Shown here in pieces: positions 16,362-24,503 of a DNA stretch of 64,000 nt. The first letter of the stretch is position 1, and each line of letters opens with the position of its first letter. The notes under the pieces are model-generated. The model was given only the letters and a program-made list of their open reading frames with translations, did not search any database and was not told the origin of the DNA. This DNA comes from Ga0077530 sp046293075 (GTDB lineage: Bacteria; Pseudomonadota; Alphaproteobacteria; Rhizobiales; Hyphomicrobiaceae), in NCBI GenBank assembly GCA_046293075.1, contig JBKBPL010000020.1:17210-81209 (forward strand). Direction: 5' to 3'. The position numbers were made by a program, and so were the translations under genes.

Positions 16362-16958
16362 ATGCCCCGCCTGACGTCGCCAGCACCGATCGTCGCCATC
16401 ATCTATGACGAAGGCGAGCGCATCACGCCGCTGATGGACAGGATTGTGGCTCTTCTGCGGGCAAAGGCGTGCAGGCTCGCCGGCCTGCGGCAGCGCGAGG
16501 AATGGCGACCCGGCCAGTCCCGCTGCGACATGGTCCTGGAGGAACTGGCGAGCGGTATCGTCACGCCGATCTCAGAGGATCGCGGAGCCGGCGCACGAGG
16601 CTGCCGCCTCGACGTCGATGCGCTGCTCAACGCCATGGTGCGCGCGCGTGTGGCCCTTGATGACGAGCCGGACCTGCTGCTGGTCAACAAGTTCGGCAAG
16701 ACGGAGAGCGAGGGGGGCGGCCTCCGGCCCCTGATCGTGGCTGCCATCGAGCGGGAGGTGCCGGTTCTCGTCGCTGTGCCGCGCGGCAATAACGATGGCT
16801 GGCGCGCCTTTGCGGGCGAGCTTGCCGTCGAGCATCGCCTCGCCGACCTGCCGGACGACGATGAGGCGCTGATCAGCAGGTTTGGTTTCGAGATAGACGG
16901 CCGGAGCAACGGACGCCGCCCGCGCTCGGGCGCGCGTATTGGGTCGCCGGCGGCATAG
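16362..16958 (+). CDS. DUF2478 domain protein
   Basis: 198 aa. The start at 16362 follows the carbonic anhydrase stop by 4 bases. The sequence fits the DUF2478 pattern: an N-terminal strand VAIIYDEG, AGLRQREEW, RCDMVLEELASG, the signature GARGCRLDVDALLNAM, DLLLVNKFGKTESEGGG and VPVLVAVPRGNNDGWRAFAGEL. The strand-loop order and the LLVNKFG segment suggest an NTPase-like alpha/beta fold, but there is no classical P-loop. The function is unknown; I recall genes of this family near molybdenum transport or molybdoenzyme genes in alphaproteobacteria, so a part in Mo handling for NarG is possible. The C-terminal 20 residues are Arg/Gly-rich. It is the last gene of the operon and converges on the DUF454 gene. 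Confidence 0.8.
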   Translation: MPRLTSPAPIVAIIYDEGERITPLMDRIVALLRAKACRLAGLRQREEWRPGQSRCDMVLEELASGIVTPISEDRGAGARGCRLDVDALLNAMVRARVALDDEPDLLLVNKFGKTESEGGGLRPLIVAAIEREVPVLVAVPRGNNDGWRAFAGELAVEHRLADLPDDDEALISRFGFEIDGRSNGRRPRSGARIGSPAA

Positions 16959-16962
16959 GCCT

Positions 16963-17337
16963 TCAGTCGGGCGCCTGCGGTCGATCCGGGCGCGTAAGAA
17001 TGAATGTTGCGGCGCCAGCCATCGCGATCCCTTGCACAAGCAGGATGGCTCCAGGAAGGTCCATGGCGATGCTGAGTGCCAGCGTCGCGATCATAACGAG
17101 CAGCGCCATCATCTTGGCCCGCCGGCTGATGGCCCCATGCGCACGCCAGTCGTTGATTGGGGGACCGAGGCGGGGATGCGTGACGAGCCAGTCATGAAGG
17201 CGCGGTGAGGATCGCGCGAAGGCGAACGCCGCCAGCAGCAGGAACGGCGTCGTCGGCACGAGCGGCAGCACAGCGCCCGCAATGCCGCAACCGGTCGACA
17301 CGAGCCCGAGGATCAGCCAGAGCGCGCGTGCAGGCAA
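16963..17337 (-). CDS. DUF454 (YbaN-like) inner membrane protein
   Basis: 124 aa with a TTG start at 17337; three or so predicted transmembrane helices. The family features are LILGLVSTGCGIAGAVLPLVPTTPF close to the N-terminus, then FARSSPRLHDWL and two C-terminal hydrophobic helices. An in-frame ATG at 17424 would give 153 aa, but its extra residues are basic, match no YbaN protein and overlap the nsrR 3' end by 80 bases. The TTG lies 8 bases beyond the nsrR stop behind a CGGAGTGA ribosome-binding site, and gives the usual YbaN length. The function is unknown; members are often found near haem or Rrf2-type regulatory genes. Cotranscription with nsrR is likely. Confidence 0.8.
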   Translation of the reverse strand: MPARALWLILGLVSTGCGIAGAVLPLVPTTPFLLLAAFAFARSSPRLHDWLVTHPRLGPPINDWRAHGAISRRAKMMALLVMIATLALSIAMDLPGAILLVQGIAMAGAATFILTRPDRPQAPD

Positions 17338-17344
17338 TGTGTGC

Positions 17345-17830
17345 TCACTCCGTTGCTTTTGACGACGCCCGCGCACGCGCTGACTTCTTGCGGGCAGGCG
17401 GGGAAGGCGGGGTCCTGGGGCCACGTGGCGCTGGGTAGGCGCAGCCGGCGAGACTCGATTTCTCGAGTTCGGCGATGAAGGCCCTGCGCGCGGCGGCCAG
17501 CCGGCTCTTGAGGCGGCAGCGCGGCGTCAGAACACAGTCGCCACCATCAGCGCGAAAGCATTCGACCAAAGCCTGACGGTCCTCGAGGTGGCGCACGACA
17601 TCACCGAGTGATATCGCATCCGCAGGCCGAGCCAGACGGAAGCCGCCACCTGCTCCGCGATGCGTTGAGATGAAGCCCGCGTCGGCAAGCTCCCGCACGA
17701 TCTTGGTCAGGTGGTTGCTGGAGATGGCAAACTCATCGGCGATCTCATCGGTCGTGAACATCCGGTCCGGCTCACCGGCGAGGCGCATCAGGGCTCTGAG
17801 GCCATAGTCGGTGAAAGCGGTGAGGCGCAT
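17345..17830 (-). CDS. nsrR: Rrf2-family nitric oxide-sensing repressor (NsrR)
   Basis: 161 aa. The N-terminus MRLTAFTDYGLRALMRLAGE is typical of NsrR. A winged helix (about 1-75) with FAISSNHLTKIVREL as recognition region is followed by the Fe-S ligand cysteines Cys91, Cys99 and Cys105 in ECFRADGGDCVLTPRCRLK. This spacing matches NsrR rather than IscR. NsrR represses NO-detoxification genes until its [4Fe-4S] cluster is nitrosylated. The last 30 residues are a Lys/Arg/Pro/Ala-rich tail not usual in the family. It is divergent from a truncated haemoglobin gene across an 81-base gap filled by a symmetrical repeat, so it is probably autoregulated. Confidence 0.92.
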   Translation of the reverse strand: MRLTAFTDYGLRALMRLAGEPDRMFTTDEIADEFAISSNHLTKIVRELADAGFISTHRGAGGGFRLARPADAISLGDVVRHLEDRQALVECFRADGGDCVLTPRCRLKSRLAAARRAFIAELEKSSLAGCAYPAPRGPRTPPSPPARKKSARARASSKATE

Positions 17831-17841
17831 GGTCGCTCCGA

Positions 17842-17904
17842 TCGAATAGGTATTGCGGATGCCGAATATACATCAATAAATAGGCATCTTGAATCCCTAT
17901 TCGA
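17842..17904. promoter_or_regulatory. Nested inverted repeat between nsrR and the haemoglobin gene, candidate NsrR operator
   Basis: Two pairs of perfect arms share one centre at 17873: TCGAATAGG (17842-17850) with CCTATTCGA (17896-17904), and GATGCC (17858-17863) with GGCATC (17883-17888). Both spacers between the outer and inner arms are 7 bases. The region is therefore two inverted copies of TCGAATAGG-N7-GATGCC. The inner arm on the minus strand reads AAGATGCC, like the AAGATGCAT half-site of NsrR. The outer arms end 11 and 7 bases before the two start codons, so a bound protein would cover both promoters. Confidence 0.6.
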
Positions 17905-17911
17905 GGAGGCC

Positions 17912-18388
17912 ATGAGCACGGAATCGCACGATGCCCGAGAGGCCCTGGCGCGGCGCGCGGCGTTCGCTGCAGAGGTCCGAGCGCGCACCGGCATCGACGA
18001 GGACATCATCCGGAAACTGGTTCATACGTTCTACGACCGCATCAGGTCCGACGAGGTGCTCGGGCCGATCTTCACTTCACGCATCGCCGACTGGGGCCCG
18101 CACCTTGAGCGCATGTGCGCCTTCTGGTCGTCGGTGACGCTCATGACCGGCCGCTATCATGGCCGCCCGATGCAGGCCCACGCACCACTGCCGATTGATG
18201 CCTCGCATTTCGACCGCTGGCTGGGGCTCTTCGCCGGAACTGCGCACGATGTCTGCCCGCCAGCGGCGGCCGCCTATTTCATCGAGCGTGCGCGCATGAT
18301 CGCCGAGAGCCTGGAGCTCGGTATCGGCACGTATCGCGGCCTGGTGCTCGCCAAGGGTGAGCGGCTGCCGGCGCTCGAGGCGCCATAG
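17912..18388 (+). CDS. Group III truncated haemoglobin
   Basis: 158 aa. Features of the group III (trHbP, Campylobacter Ctb-like) family are the HTFYDRIRSDEVLGPIF segment with a B10-type Tyr41, FWSSVTLMTGRYHGRP, and the proximal-haem histidine His99 in ASHFDRWLGLF. Such proteins bind O2 and NO and help protect against nitrosative stress. The start at 17912 has an AGGAGG ribosome-binding site; the frame is open upstream but would overlap nsrR. Control by the adjacent NsrR is inferred from the symmetrical repeat. A residual nnrS gene follows 9 bases downstream. Confidence 0.9.
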   Translation: MSTESHDAREALARRAAFAAEVRARTGIDEDIIRKLVHTFYDRIRSDEVLGPIFTSRIADWGPHLERMCAFWSSVTLMTGRYHGRPMQAHAPLPIDASHFDRWLGLFAGTAHDVCPPAAAAYFIERARMIAESLELGIGTYRGLVLAKGERLPALEAP

Positions 18389-18397
18389 GAGGCGTCC

Positions 18398-18727
18398 TTG
18401 GCGACGAGCGCCGCTCAGCATGGCGCCTTCGAAGGTTCAGCTCCGCTGAGTTATGGATTTCGTCTGTTCCTCCTGTTCGGCGCGCTTTGGGCGGTTGTGG
18501 CGGTCGCGCTGTGGCTGCCCATGCTGCGTGGATCTCTGGTGCTCCCGAGCGCATTCGCTCCCGTCGAATGGCATGTGCACGAGCTCATCTACGGCTGTGT
18601 TCCGGCGATCATCGCCGGTTTCGACGTGCTGCGGGAGCTGATGCTGCTCCTCGCGGCAGGTGCCTGGGTGGCCGCATTCGGTGGCATTGTTGCTTTCTAT
18701 GCGCCGCTTCTTCCGCGCCGCGCATGA
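18398..18727 (+). pseudogene. nnrS: NnrS remnant with a large internal deletion
   Basis: 109 aa from a TTG start behind an AGGAGG site. Residues about 20-65 match the N-terminus of NnrS haem-copper membrane proteins (FRLFLLFGALWAVVAVALW, then WHVHELIYGCVPAIIAGF). Residues about 66-109 (DVLRELMLLLAAGAWVAAFG, ending YAPLLPRRA) resemble the last transmembrane helix and C-terminus. NnrS is normally near 400 aa with about twelve helices, so some 280 residues and most helices are missing, apparently by an in-frame deletion. NnrS proteins protect against NO in denitrifiers. It could still be translated as a two-helix protein, but it is unlikely to bind haem and copper as NnrS does. Confidence 0.7.
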
Positions 18728-18886
18728 AACTGAGCCCTGGGCTGAGCTTGTCTTCTACTAACAGGAAGTCGCGGCCGCTCCGCGACGCCGTCGCATCGGC
18801 TTTCTAGAAATGATGGCGCCGCGTACTGTCTTGCACAGCAATAGGCACTGCCTCGGTTGGAAAGCCCACTGTTGCAGCCCCCGTGC

Positions 18887-19903
18887 TCAGCGTGGCGTCG
18901 CCCTGATGCAGCGGACCATGCGTGTCGGCGCAATCGACGTCTCCTGCGGCGGTGCGGCGGTGCAGGCAGCTTCAGCGTAGCCGCAGCGCGGCGCGAAGGC
19001 GCATCCCGGCGGCAGCGCGGCGAGGTTCACTGGCGAGCCGGGGATCGCCTCGAGGCGCTTGCCGCGCATGGCGCCGCTGACGGTCGAGGCGAGCAGCCCC
19101 TTGGTGTAGGGATGCTGCGGTTCGCGGATGACGGCGCGCAGCGGGCCCGTCTCGACGAAGCGGCCAGCGTACATAACGGCGACGCGGTCCGAGATCTCGA
19201 CAGCGACTCCGACATCGTGGGTGACGAACAGAACGGCCATGCCGAGCTCGCGCTGGAGGCGATGGAGGAGCTGGAGGATCTGTATCTGCACGGTAGCGTC
19301 GAGCGCAGTGGTCGGCTCGTCGGCAAGCAGGAGGCGCGGGCGGCAGGAGAGCGCAAGCGCGATCATCGCGCGCTGGCGCATGCCGCCCGACATCTCATGC
19401 GGGTAGTTGTCGAGCCGTCGCGCCGGCGAGGGGATCTGCACCATTTCAAGCAGCTCGAGGGCACGCTTTCGTGCATCGCTCTCTGACAGGCCGTCGTGAC
19501 GCCTGACCGTCTCGATGATCTGCGTGCCGATGGTAAAGACGGGATCGAATGAGGTCATCGGCTCCTGGAAGATCATCGCGACCTCGCCGCCGCGCAGGTC
19601 ACTGAGCGCGGCGCCGTCGAGCCCGAGAATGTCCCTGCCACCGACGACGACCTGTCCCGCGATCGTCGTCCGCTGGGGCGGCAACAGGCGCATCATGGCG
19701 CGCAGGGTTACGCTCTTGCCGGAGCCGGACTCGCCGAGAATGCAAAGCACCTCGCCCGCGTCGAGCGTGAAGCTCACGCCGTTCACGGCGTCTATCGCTG
19801 CGTCGCGGGTGGTGAAGCGGACGGTGAGGTTCTCGACGCGCACGAGCGGCTCTGCACGCTCACTCGAGGCCGGCTGCTTGTTCACGATAGCGGCGACAGT
19901 CAT
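18887..19903 (-). CDS. Peptide-type ABC transporter ATPase, DppD/OppD-like
   Basis: 338 aa. Walker A is GESGSGKS (57-64), the signature is MSGGMRQRAMIAL and Walker B is RLLLADEPTTALD. The C-terminal oligopeptide/dipeptide domain carries the family cysteine motif (CAFAPRC, then two further Cys). It hydrolyses ATP to drive uptake by the adjacent DppB/C-like permeases, paired with the DppF-like ATPase 14 bases upstream. It is the last gene of a five-gene minus-strand operon. The substrate class (peptide, opine, nickel chelate or other) cannot be read from the ATPase. Confidence 0.93.
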   Translation of the reverse strand: MTVAAIVNKQPASSERAEPLVRVENLTVRFTTRDAAIDAVNGVSFTLDAGEVLCILGESGSGKSVTLRAMMRLLPPQRTTIAGQVVVGGRDILGLDGAALSDLRGGEVAMIFQEPMTSFDPVFTIGTQIIETVRRHDGLSESDARKRALELLEMVQIPSPARRLDNYPHEMSGGMRQRAMIALALSCRPRLLLADEPTTALDATVQIQILQLLHRLQRELGMAVLFVTHDVGVAVEISDRVAVMYAGRFVETGPLRAVIREPQHPYTKGLLASTVSGAMRGKRLEAIPGSPVNLAALPPGCAFAPRCGYAEAACTAAPPQETSIAPTRMVRCIRATPR

Positions 19904-19917
19904 GCCGATCGTCTCCT

Positions 19918-20934
19918 TCAGGCCGCCAATGCCGGCGCGGCGCTATGACCCGAGCCGGGCATCAGCATATGGCAGGCGGCGAGGTGCTCGCCGGAGGCTG
20001 CGCCGGCCGCGAGCTTCGGCTCCCGCGCGGCGCAGCAGGCTTCGGCGTGGGCGCAGCGCGTGTGGAAGCGGCAGCCCGCGGGCGGATTGATCGGGTTTGG
20101 CGGGTCGCCGGTCAAGGTCGCCTGCTTGCCGCGGTTGTCCGGATCCATGGATGGCATCGCGCCAAGAAGCGCCCGCGTGTAGGGATGGCGGGGAGCGCCG
20201 TAGATGCTCTCTACCGGTCCGATCTCGACGATCTTGCCAAGATACATCACGAGCACGCGGTCGCTGATGTACTGCACGACGTTGAGGTCATGCGAGATGA
20301 AGACGTAGGTGAGCGCAAGTTCGCGCTTCAGATCCACGAGCAGGTTCAGCACCTGAGCCTCGACGGACTTGTCCAGGGCCGAGACTGGCTCGTCGAGGAC
20401 GACAAGGCGCGGCTCAAGCGCGAGCGCGCGGGCGATGTTGACGCGCTGACGCTGGCCGCCGGAGAGCTCGTGGGGATAGCGCATCGCAAAGAGCGCAGGC
20501 TCGAGCCCAACCTTGTCGAGCAGTGCACGTGCCCGCTTGCGGGCGTCGGGCCACGATACCCCGTGCACCGTCGGGCCGTAGGCGATCGTATCCTCGATGG
20601 TGCAGCGGGGATTGAGCGAGGAATAGCTGTCCTGGAACACCATCTGCACCTGGCGTCGGAATTCGCGCGCGGTGAGACCGCTCGCGTCGCCGATCGCGCG
20701 GCCGTCGAGTGTGATGGTGCCGGAATCGGGCTCAAGAAGGTGGATCAGAAGGCGTGCGGTCGTCGACTTGCCGCAGCCCGATTCTCCGACGATGCCGAGT
20801 GTCTCGCCGCGCCGCACCGCGAACGAGATGTCATCGACAGCCTGCACGGTCGCGATCTGGCGCTGGAGAAGCCCACCGCGGATGGGGAAATAGCGTCTCA
20901 GCGCGTGCACCTCGAGCAGGACATCGGCGTTCAT
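19918..20934 (-). CDS. Peptide-type ABC transporter ATPase, DppF/OppF-like
   Basis: 338 aa. Walker A is GESGCGKS (50-57), the signature LSGGQRQRVNIARAL and Walker B RLVVLDEPVSALDKS. The linker VFQDSYSSLNPRCTIEDTI is characteristic of the DppF/OppF branch, and the C-terminal cysteine motif (CRFHTRC) is present. It is the partner of the DppD-like ATPase. It follows the DppC-like permease after 10 bases. Confidence 0.93.
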   Translation of the reverse strand: MNADVLLEVHALRRYFPIRGGLLQRQIATVQAVDDISFAVRRGETLGIVGESGCGKSTTARLLIHLLEPDSGTITLDGRAIGDASGLTAREFRRQVQMVFQDSYSSLNPRCTIEDTIAYGPTVHGVSWPDARKRARALLDKVGLEPALFAMRYPHELSGGQRQRVNIARALALEPRLVVLDEPVSALDKSVEAQVLNLLVDLKRELALTYVFISHDLNVVQYISDRVLVMYLGKIVEIGPVESIYGAPRHPYTRALLGAMPSMDPDNRGKQATLTGDPPNPINPPAGCRFHTRCAHAEACCAAREPKLAAGAASGEHLAACHMLMPGSGHSAAPALAA

Positions 20935-20944
20935 GTGATGGCTC

Positions 20945-21844
20945 TCATATGCGTACGTCCATTGCAGTGCGCAGCCCGTCGCTCATCAGGTTGAAGCACA
21001 TCGATGTGATGAAGATCATCGCGCCCGGGAGGGCTGCTACCAGCGGGTTGACCCAGATGGCCTGGCGGAGGTTGTTCAGCATCAGACCCCATTCGGCATC
21101 GGGCGGCGTGACGCCGAGGCCGAGGAAGCTCAGTCCGGCCGCCAGGATGATGGCGATCGAGATCAGCGACGTCGCGTAGACGAGGATAGGCCCCAGCACG
21201 TTGTTGAGGATGTGGAAGCGGATGATCGAGTGAGGACGCGCACCGCTCGCCCGCGCCGCCTCGACGAACTCGGCAGAACGCACCTGCGTCGTCACGGTCT
21301 CGGAGATGCGCACGATCGGCGGGATGAACGTGATCGTGAGCGCGAGGATGGTGTTCCCGAGTCCGGAACCGAGCATCCCGCAGATGGCGATGGCCAGCAG
21401 GATCGAAGGAAAGGCATAGAGAACATCCATGCTGCGCATGATCAGGCTGTTGACGATCCCGCCGCTGTAGCCGGCGAGCAGGCCGAGGCTGCCGCCGACG
21501 AGGAGCGCCAACGCGACGGGAGCGACACCACAGAGCAGCGACAGGCGCCCGCCGTAGAGGATGCGGCTGTAGAGATCCCGCCCGACCTCGTCGGTGCCGA
21601 GCCAGTGGCCGTTGTAGCCGGGCGACTTGAGGCGCGCGAGCACGGAGCTCGCCAGGGGATCGTGAGTCGCGAACAGCGGCGCGGCAACGGCCATGATGAC
21701 GATGCACGCAAGGAGCACGATGACCGTGAGCGTGATGCGGTCGGCGAGCAGGCGCTCGCGCACGCGCGTCCAGTATCCCTTGCCGGCCTCGGCGCGCCGC
21801 ACAGCGTCGGCGGTGGGGACGACAATCGTGTCTTGGGCACTCAT
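20945..21844 (-). CDS. Peptide-type ABC transporter permease, DppC/OppC-like
   Basis: 299 aa with about six predicted helices. There is an N-terminal cytoplasmic region, then the DppC signature HWLGTDEVGRDLYSRILYGGR in the first periplasmic segment. The EAA loop that contacts the ATPases is EFVEAARASGARPHSIIRFH. It pairs with the DppB-like permease, whose gene ends 4 bases upstream. Confidence 0.93.
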   Translation of the reverse strand: MSAQDTIVVPTADAVRRAEAGKGYWTRVRERLLADRITLTVIVLLACIVIMAVAAPLFATHDPLASSVLARLKSPGYNGHWLGTDEVGRDLYSRILYGGRLSLLCGVAPVALALLVGGSLGLLAGYSGGIVNSLIMRSMDVLYAFPSILLAIAICGMLGSGLGNTILALTITFIPPIVRISETVTTQVRSAEFVEAARASGARPHSIIRFHILNNVLGPILVYATSLISIAIILAAGLSFLGLGVTPPDAEWGLMLNNLRQAIWVNPLVAALPGAMIFITSMCFNLMSDGLRTAMDVRI

Positions 21845-21848
21845 GGCC

Positions 21849-22790
21849 TCAGCGCCGGATACGCGGGTCGATCAGCGCCTGAAGCACGTCGACCACGATG
21901 TTGATGACAACGAAGATGGTGGCGAGCACCAGGATCGTAGCGGAAAGGACCGGGATGTCGCGCCGGAAGATCGCCAGGTTCAGCAGGCTGCCGGAGCCCG
22001 GCCAGTTGAACACCGTCTCGACGAGGATTGAGCCGCCGAGCAGATAGCCAAACTGGAGGCCCATGAGCGCCAGCGCAGATGGAGCGGCGTTCTTCATGAT
22101 GTGAAGGAGCACGCGCGGGCCCTTGAGGCCCTTGGCCTGGAGCGCCGAAACGAACTCCATCGAGCGGATCTCGAGCACGTTGGCGCGCACAAGTCGGCTG
22201 ATGACGCCCATTGGGATGAGCGAGAGCGTGATCACCGGAAGAATGAGATGCTTGATGTGCTCCCATGTCGAGGGAAAGCCGTCGGGCCCCATGCCCTGGC
22301 CGGGCAGCGCGTTGAGAGAGACGGCGAAGATTGCCACAAGGACCATGCCGACCCAGTAGTGCGGCAGGCTCACACCGGTGATCGCGATGCTCGAGAAGAG
22401 CTTGTCCAGCACGCTGCCGCTGAAGTAGGCGGCAAGCGCTCCGAGCAGCACGCCGAGCGAGAAGCCGAGGAAGACCGCAGGCAGTGCGATCTTCATGGTG
22501 TTGGCGAGAGCGCCGAAGAGCTCGCTGGCGACGGGCTGGTTCGTGAAGATTGACGTGCCGAGATCGCCCGTGGCCATGGCCTGGATCCAGCGCAGGTACT
22601 GGATATGGACAGGCTGGTCGAGGCCGAAGCGGGCACGGATCATATCCGCAACCTCCTTCGAGGCCTCAGGCGGGATCATGATGTCGGCCGCGTCGCCCGG
22701 CACCATCTTCATGAGAATGAAGACCACCATCGATACGCCGAGCAGGATGGGTACGGCGTAAAGAATCCGGCGCGCAATGAAGAACCACAT
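21849..22790 (-). CDS. Peptide-type ABC transporter permease, DppB/OppB-like
   Basis: 313 aa with about six predicted helices. It begins MWFFIARRILYAVPILLGVS, typical of DppB, and has the EAA loop EFVSALQAKGLKGPRVLLH. It forms the translocation pore with the DppC-like protein. The gap to the binding-protein gene (22791-22880) holds a long stem-loop. Confidence 0.93.
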   Translation of the reverse strand: MWFFIARRILYAVPILLGVSMVVFILMKMVPGDAADIMIPPEASKEVADMIRARFGLDQPVHIQYLRWIQAMATGDLGTSIFTNQPVASELFGALANTMKIALPAVFLGFSLGVLLGALAAYFSGSVLDKLFSSIAITGVSLPHYWVGMVLVAIFAVSLNALPGQGMGPDGFPSTWEHIKHLILPVITLSLIPMGVISRLVRANVLEIRSMEFVSALQAKGLKGPRVLLHIMKNAAPSALALMGLQFGYLLGGSILVETVFNWPGSGSLLNLAIFRRDIPVLSATILVLATIFVVINIVVDVLQALIDPRIRR

Positions 22791-22820
22791 GAGTCGAGAT
22801 CCTCGTGCGGCAAGCAGGGT

Positions 22821-22854
22821 CGCCCCTTTCCACCTCGGGTCGGGGAAAGGGGCG
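22821..22854. repeat. Intercistronic stem-loop between the binding-protein and permease genes
   Basis: CGCCCCTTTCC (22821-22831) pairs perfectly with GGAAAGGGGCG (22844-22854) around a 12-base loop. It lies between the solute-binding-protein gene and dppB-like gene on the minus strand and has no following T-tract. Such structures in ABC operons often stabilise the upstream mRNA or partly terminate, so the binding protein is made in excess; that role is inferred. Confidence 0.6.
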
Positions 22855-22880
22855 TATCAGAGCCTCGCGAACACCAGCCG

Positions 22881-24503
22881 CTATTTGATCGACACGCGCG
22901 TCAGGTCCTGGAACCAGCTCTGAGCGCTGACAAAGCCCTGCACCCGCTTCGTCATGGCGCGCGGGTTTCCGTCGTGGACGATCCACACCCACGGCGCATC
23001 GTCGACGAGGATCTCGTGCATGGCTGTGATCGCCTTCGTGAACTCTTCCTGGTTCGGCGCGCTTTCCATCTTGGCGAGTAGACCATCGAAGGTCGGGTTC
23101 TTCCAATGACCCCAGTTTGAGCCTTTGGGGGTGCTGTTCTCGCCGTAGAACCAGCGCACGACCATGGACACGTCGGACGAGACGAGGCTGATATTGAGGG
23201 CGTCCGAATTGGCCGCCTGCGGCGCCGTCGGCTCGTTGCGGAAGGCGACGAGGACCGTGCCCCACTCCACGACTTCAAAACTTATATCGAAGCCGCACTG
23301 CTTCATGGACTGCTGCAGGAACTCGTTCATCGCCAGCGGCAGCATCTGCCCCGAGCCGGAGGTCGAGATCATGACTTTCGCCTTGACCGGCTTGTCGGGA
23401 CCGTAGCCCGCTTCTGCCAGCAGCTTCTTGGCCGTGGCGGGATCGAACTTGTAGGCGTTCTTCGGGCTGCCGAAGCGCGGATCGCTCTTCTTGAAGAAGC
23501 CGACCGAGGGCTCGGCGGTGCCGTTCAGCAGCGTCACGAGGCCATCGCGATCGACGCAGTAGTTGATGGCTTGGCGTACCTTCACGTCCCGGAAGGGCGA
23601 GTCCGCCTTGGCGATATTGAGCACCCACGGCCAGACGTGCGGGTAGCTGTTCGTGACAACCTCGAAGCCAGCGCTTTTGAGACCCGCGATGGAATCGGGC
23701 GGGGGCACCTCGATCCAATCGACCTGGCCGGAGCGCAGCGCGGCGAGGCGGGTGTTTGCTTCCGGCATCGGGAAGAGAACGACCTTGTCGACCTTGGGAA
23801 TGCGGTTCTTGTCCCAGTAGTCCTTGTTCCTTTCAAGATCGATGCTGATGCGCGGCTTGAAGTTCTTGGCAATGAATGGGCCGGTGCCGATCGGTGCCTT
23901 GGCGAACTCGGCCCAGTTCCCCGCCTTCTCGAAAGCCGTCGGGCTCACGTAGAAGATCGTCGTGAGCACGTAGGGAAAATAGGAGATCGGACGCGTCGTG
24001 GTGAACTCGATGGTGTAGTCGTCGACCTTGCGATAGCCACCCTCGGCGATGTAGGTCGGGCGGCCGCGATTGATCGCCGACCCCTGCGGATCGAATTGCT
24101 TCGCTTCCTTCTTGAAGGTGCGGTCGAGGTTCCAGACGACCGCGTCGGCATTGAATGGCGTGCCATCATGGAACTTCACGCCCTGGCGCAACTTGAAGGT
24201 CCACTTCTTGGGATCGGCCTTGTCCTGCGCCCAGCTCTCGGCGAGGCCTGGCGTGATGTCGGCCGGCTTGTCGGCCCTGCTCAGATCCCAGTTCACCAGC
24301 GCGTCAAAGGCAGTGTAGCCCATGAAGCGCACGCCCTCGAAGCCGTTGTTGGGGACGCCCGTCGTCGTTGGGACATCGGTCGCCGTCATGGCGATCCTGA
24401 GCGTGCCCTGGGCTGTTGCGGGAGAAGCGGTTGCAACCGCTCCGAACCATGCGGCGCTCGTCAGCGCGACGAGGCAGCATCCCGTCAGAAATCGCCTTTC
24501 CAT
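22881..24503 (-). CDS. ABC transporter substrate-binding protein, family 5
   Basis: 540 aa periplasmic protein of the DppA/OppA/NikA class. Residues 1-32 are a signal peptide ending SPATAQ. Mature-protein hallmarks are GLAESWAQDKADPKKWTFKL, RQGVKFHDGTPFNADAVVW and DWIEVPPPDSIAGL. The start at 24503 has a GGGAG ribosome-binding site and gives a proper signal peptide; the frame runs upstream to 24644 with no such features. It is the first gene of the transporter operon. The ligand is unknown. The neighbouring M24 hydrolase and flavin enzymes might act on it after import (inference). Confidence 0.93.
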   Translation of the reverse strand: MERRFLTGCCLVALTSAAWFGAVATASPATAQGTLRIAMTATDVPTTTGVPNNGFEGVRFMGYTAFDALVNWDLSRADKPADITPGLAESWAQDKADPKKWTFKLRQGVKFHDGTPFNADAVVWNLDRTFKKEAKQFDPQGSAINRGRPTYIAEGGYRKVDDYTIEFTTTRPISYFPYVLTTIFYVSPTAFEKAGNWAEFAKAPIGTGPFIAKNFKPRISIDLERNKDYWDKNRIPKVDKVVLFPMPEANTRLAALRSGQVDWIEVPPPDSIAGLKSAGFEVVTNSYPHVWPWVLNIAKADSPFRDVKVRQAINYCVDRDGLVTLLNGTAEPSVGFFKKSDPRFGSPKNAYKFDPATAKKLLAEAGYGPDKPVKAKVMISTSGSGQMLPLAMNEFLQQSMKQCGFDISFEVVEWGTVLVAFRNEPTAPQAANSDALNISLVSSDVSMVVRWFYGENSTPKGSNWGHWKNPTFDGLLAKMESAPNQEEFTKAITAMHEILVDDAPWVWIVHDGNPRAMTKRVQGFVSAQSWFQDLTRVSIK

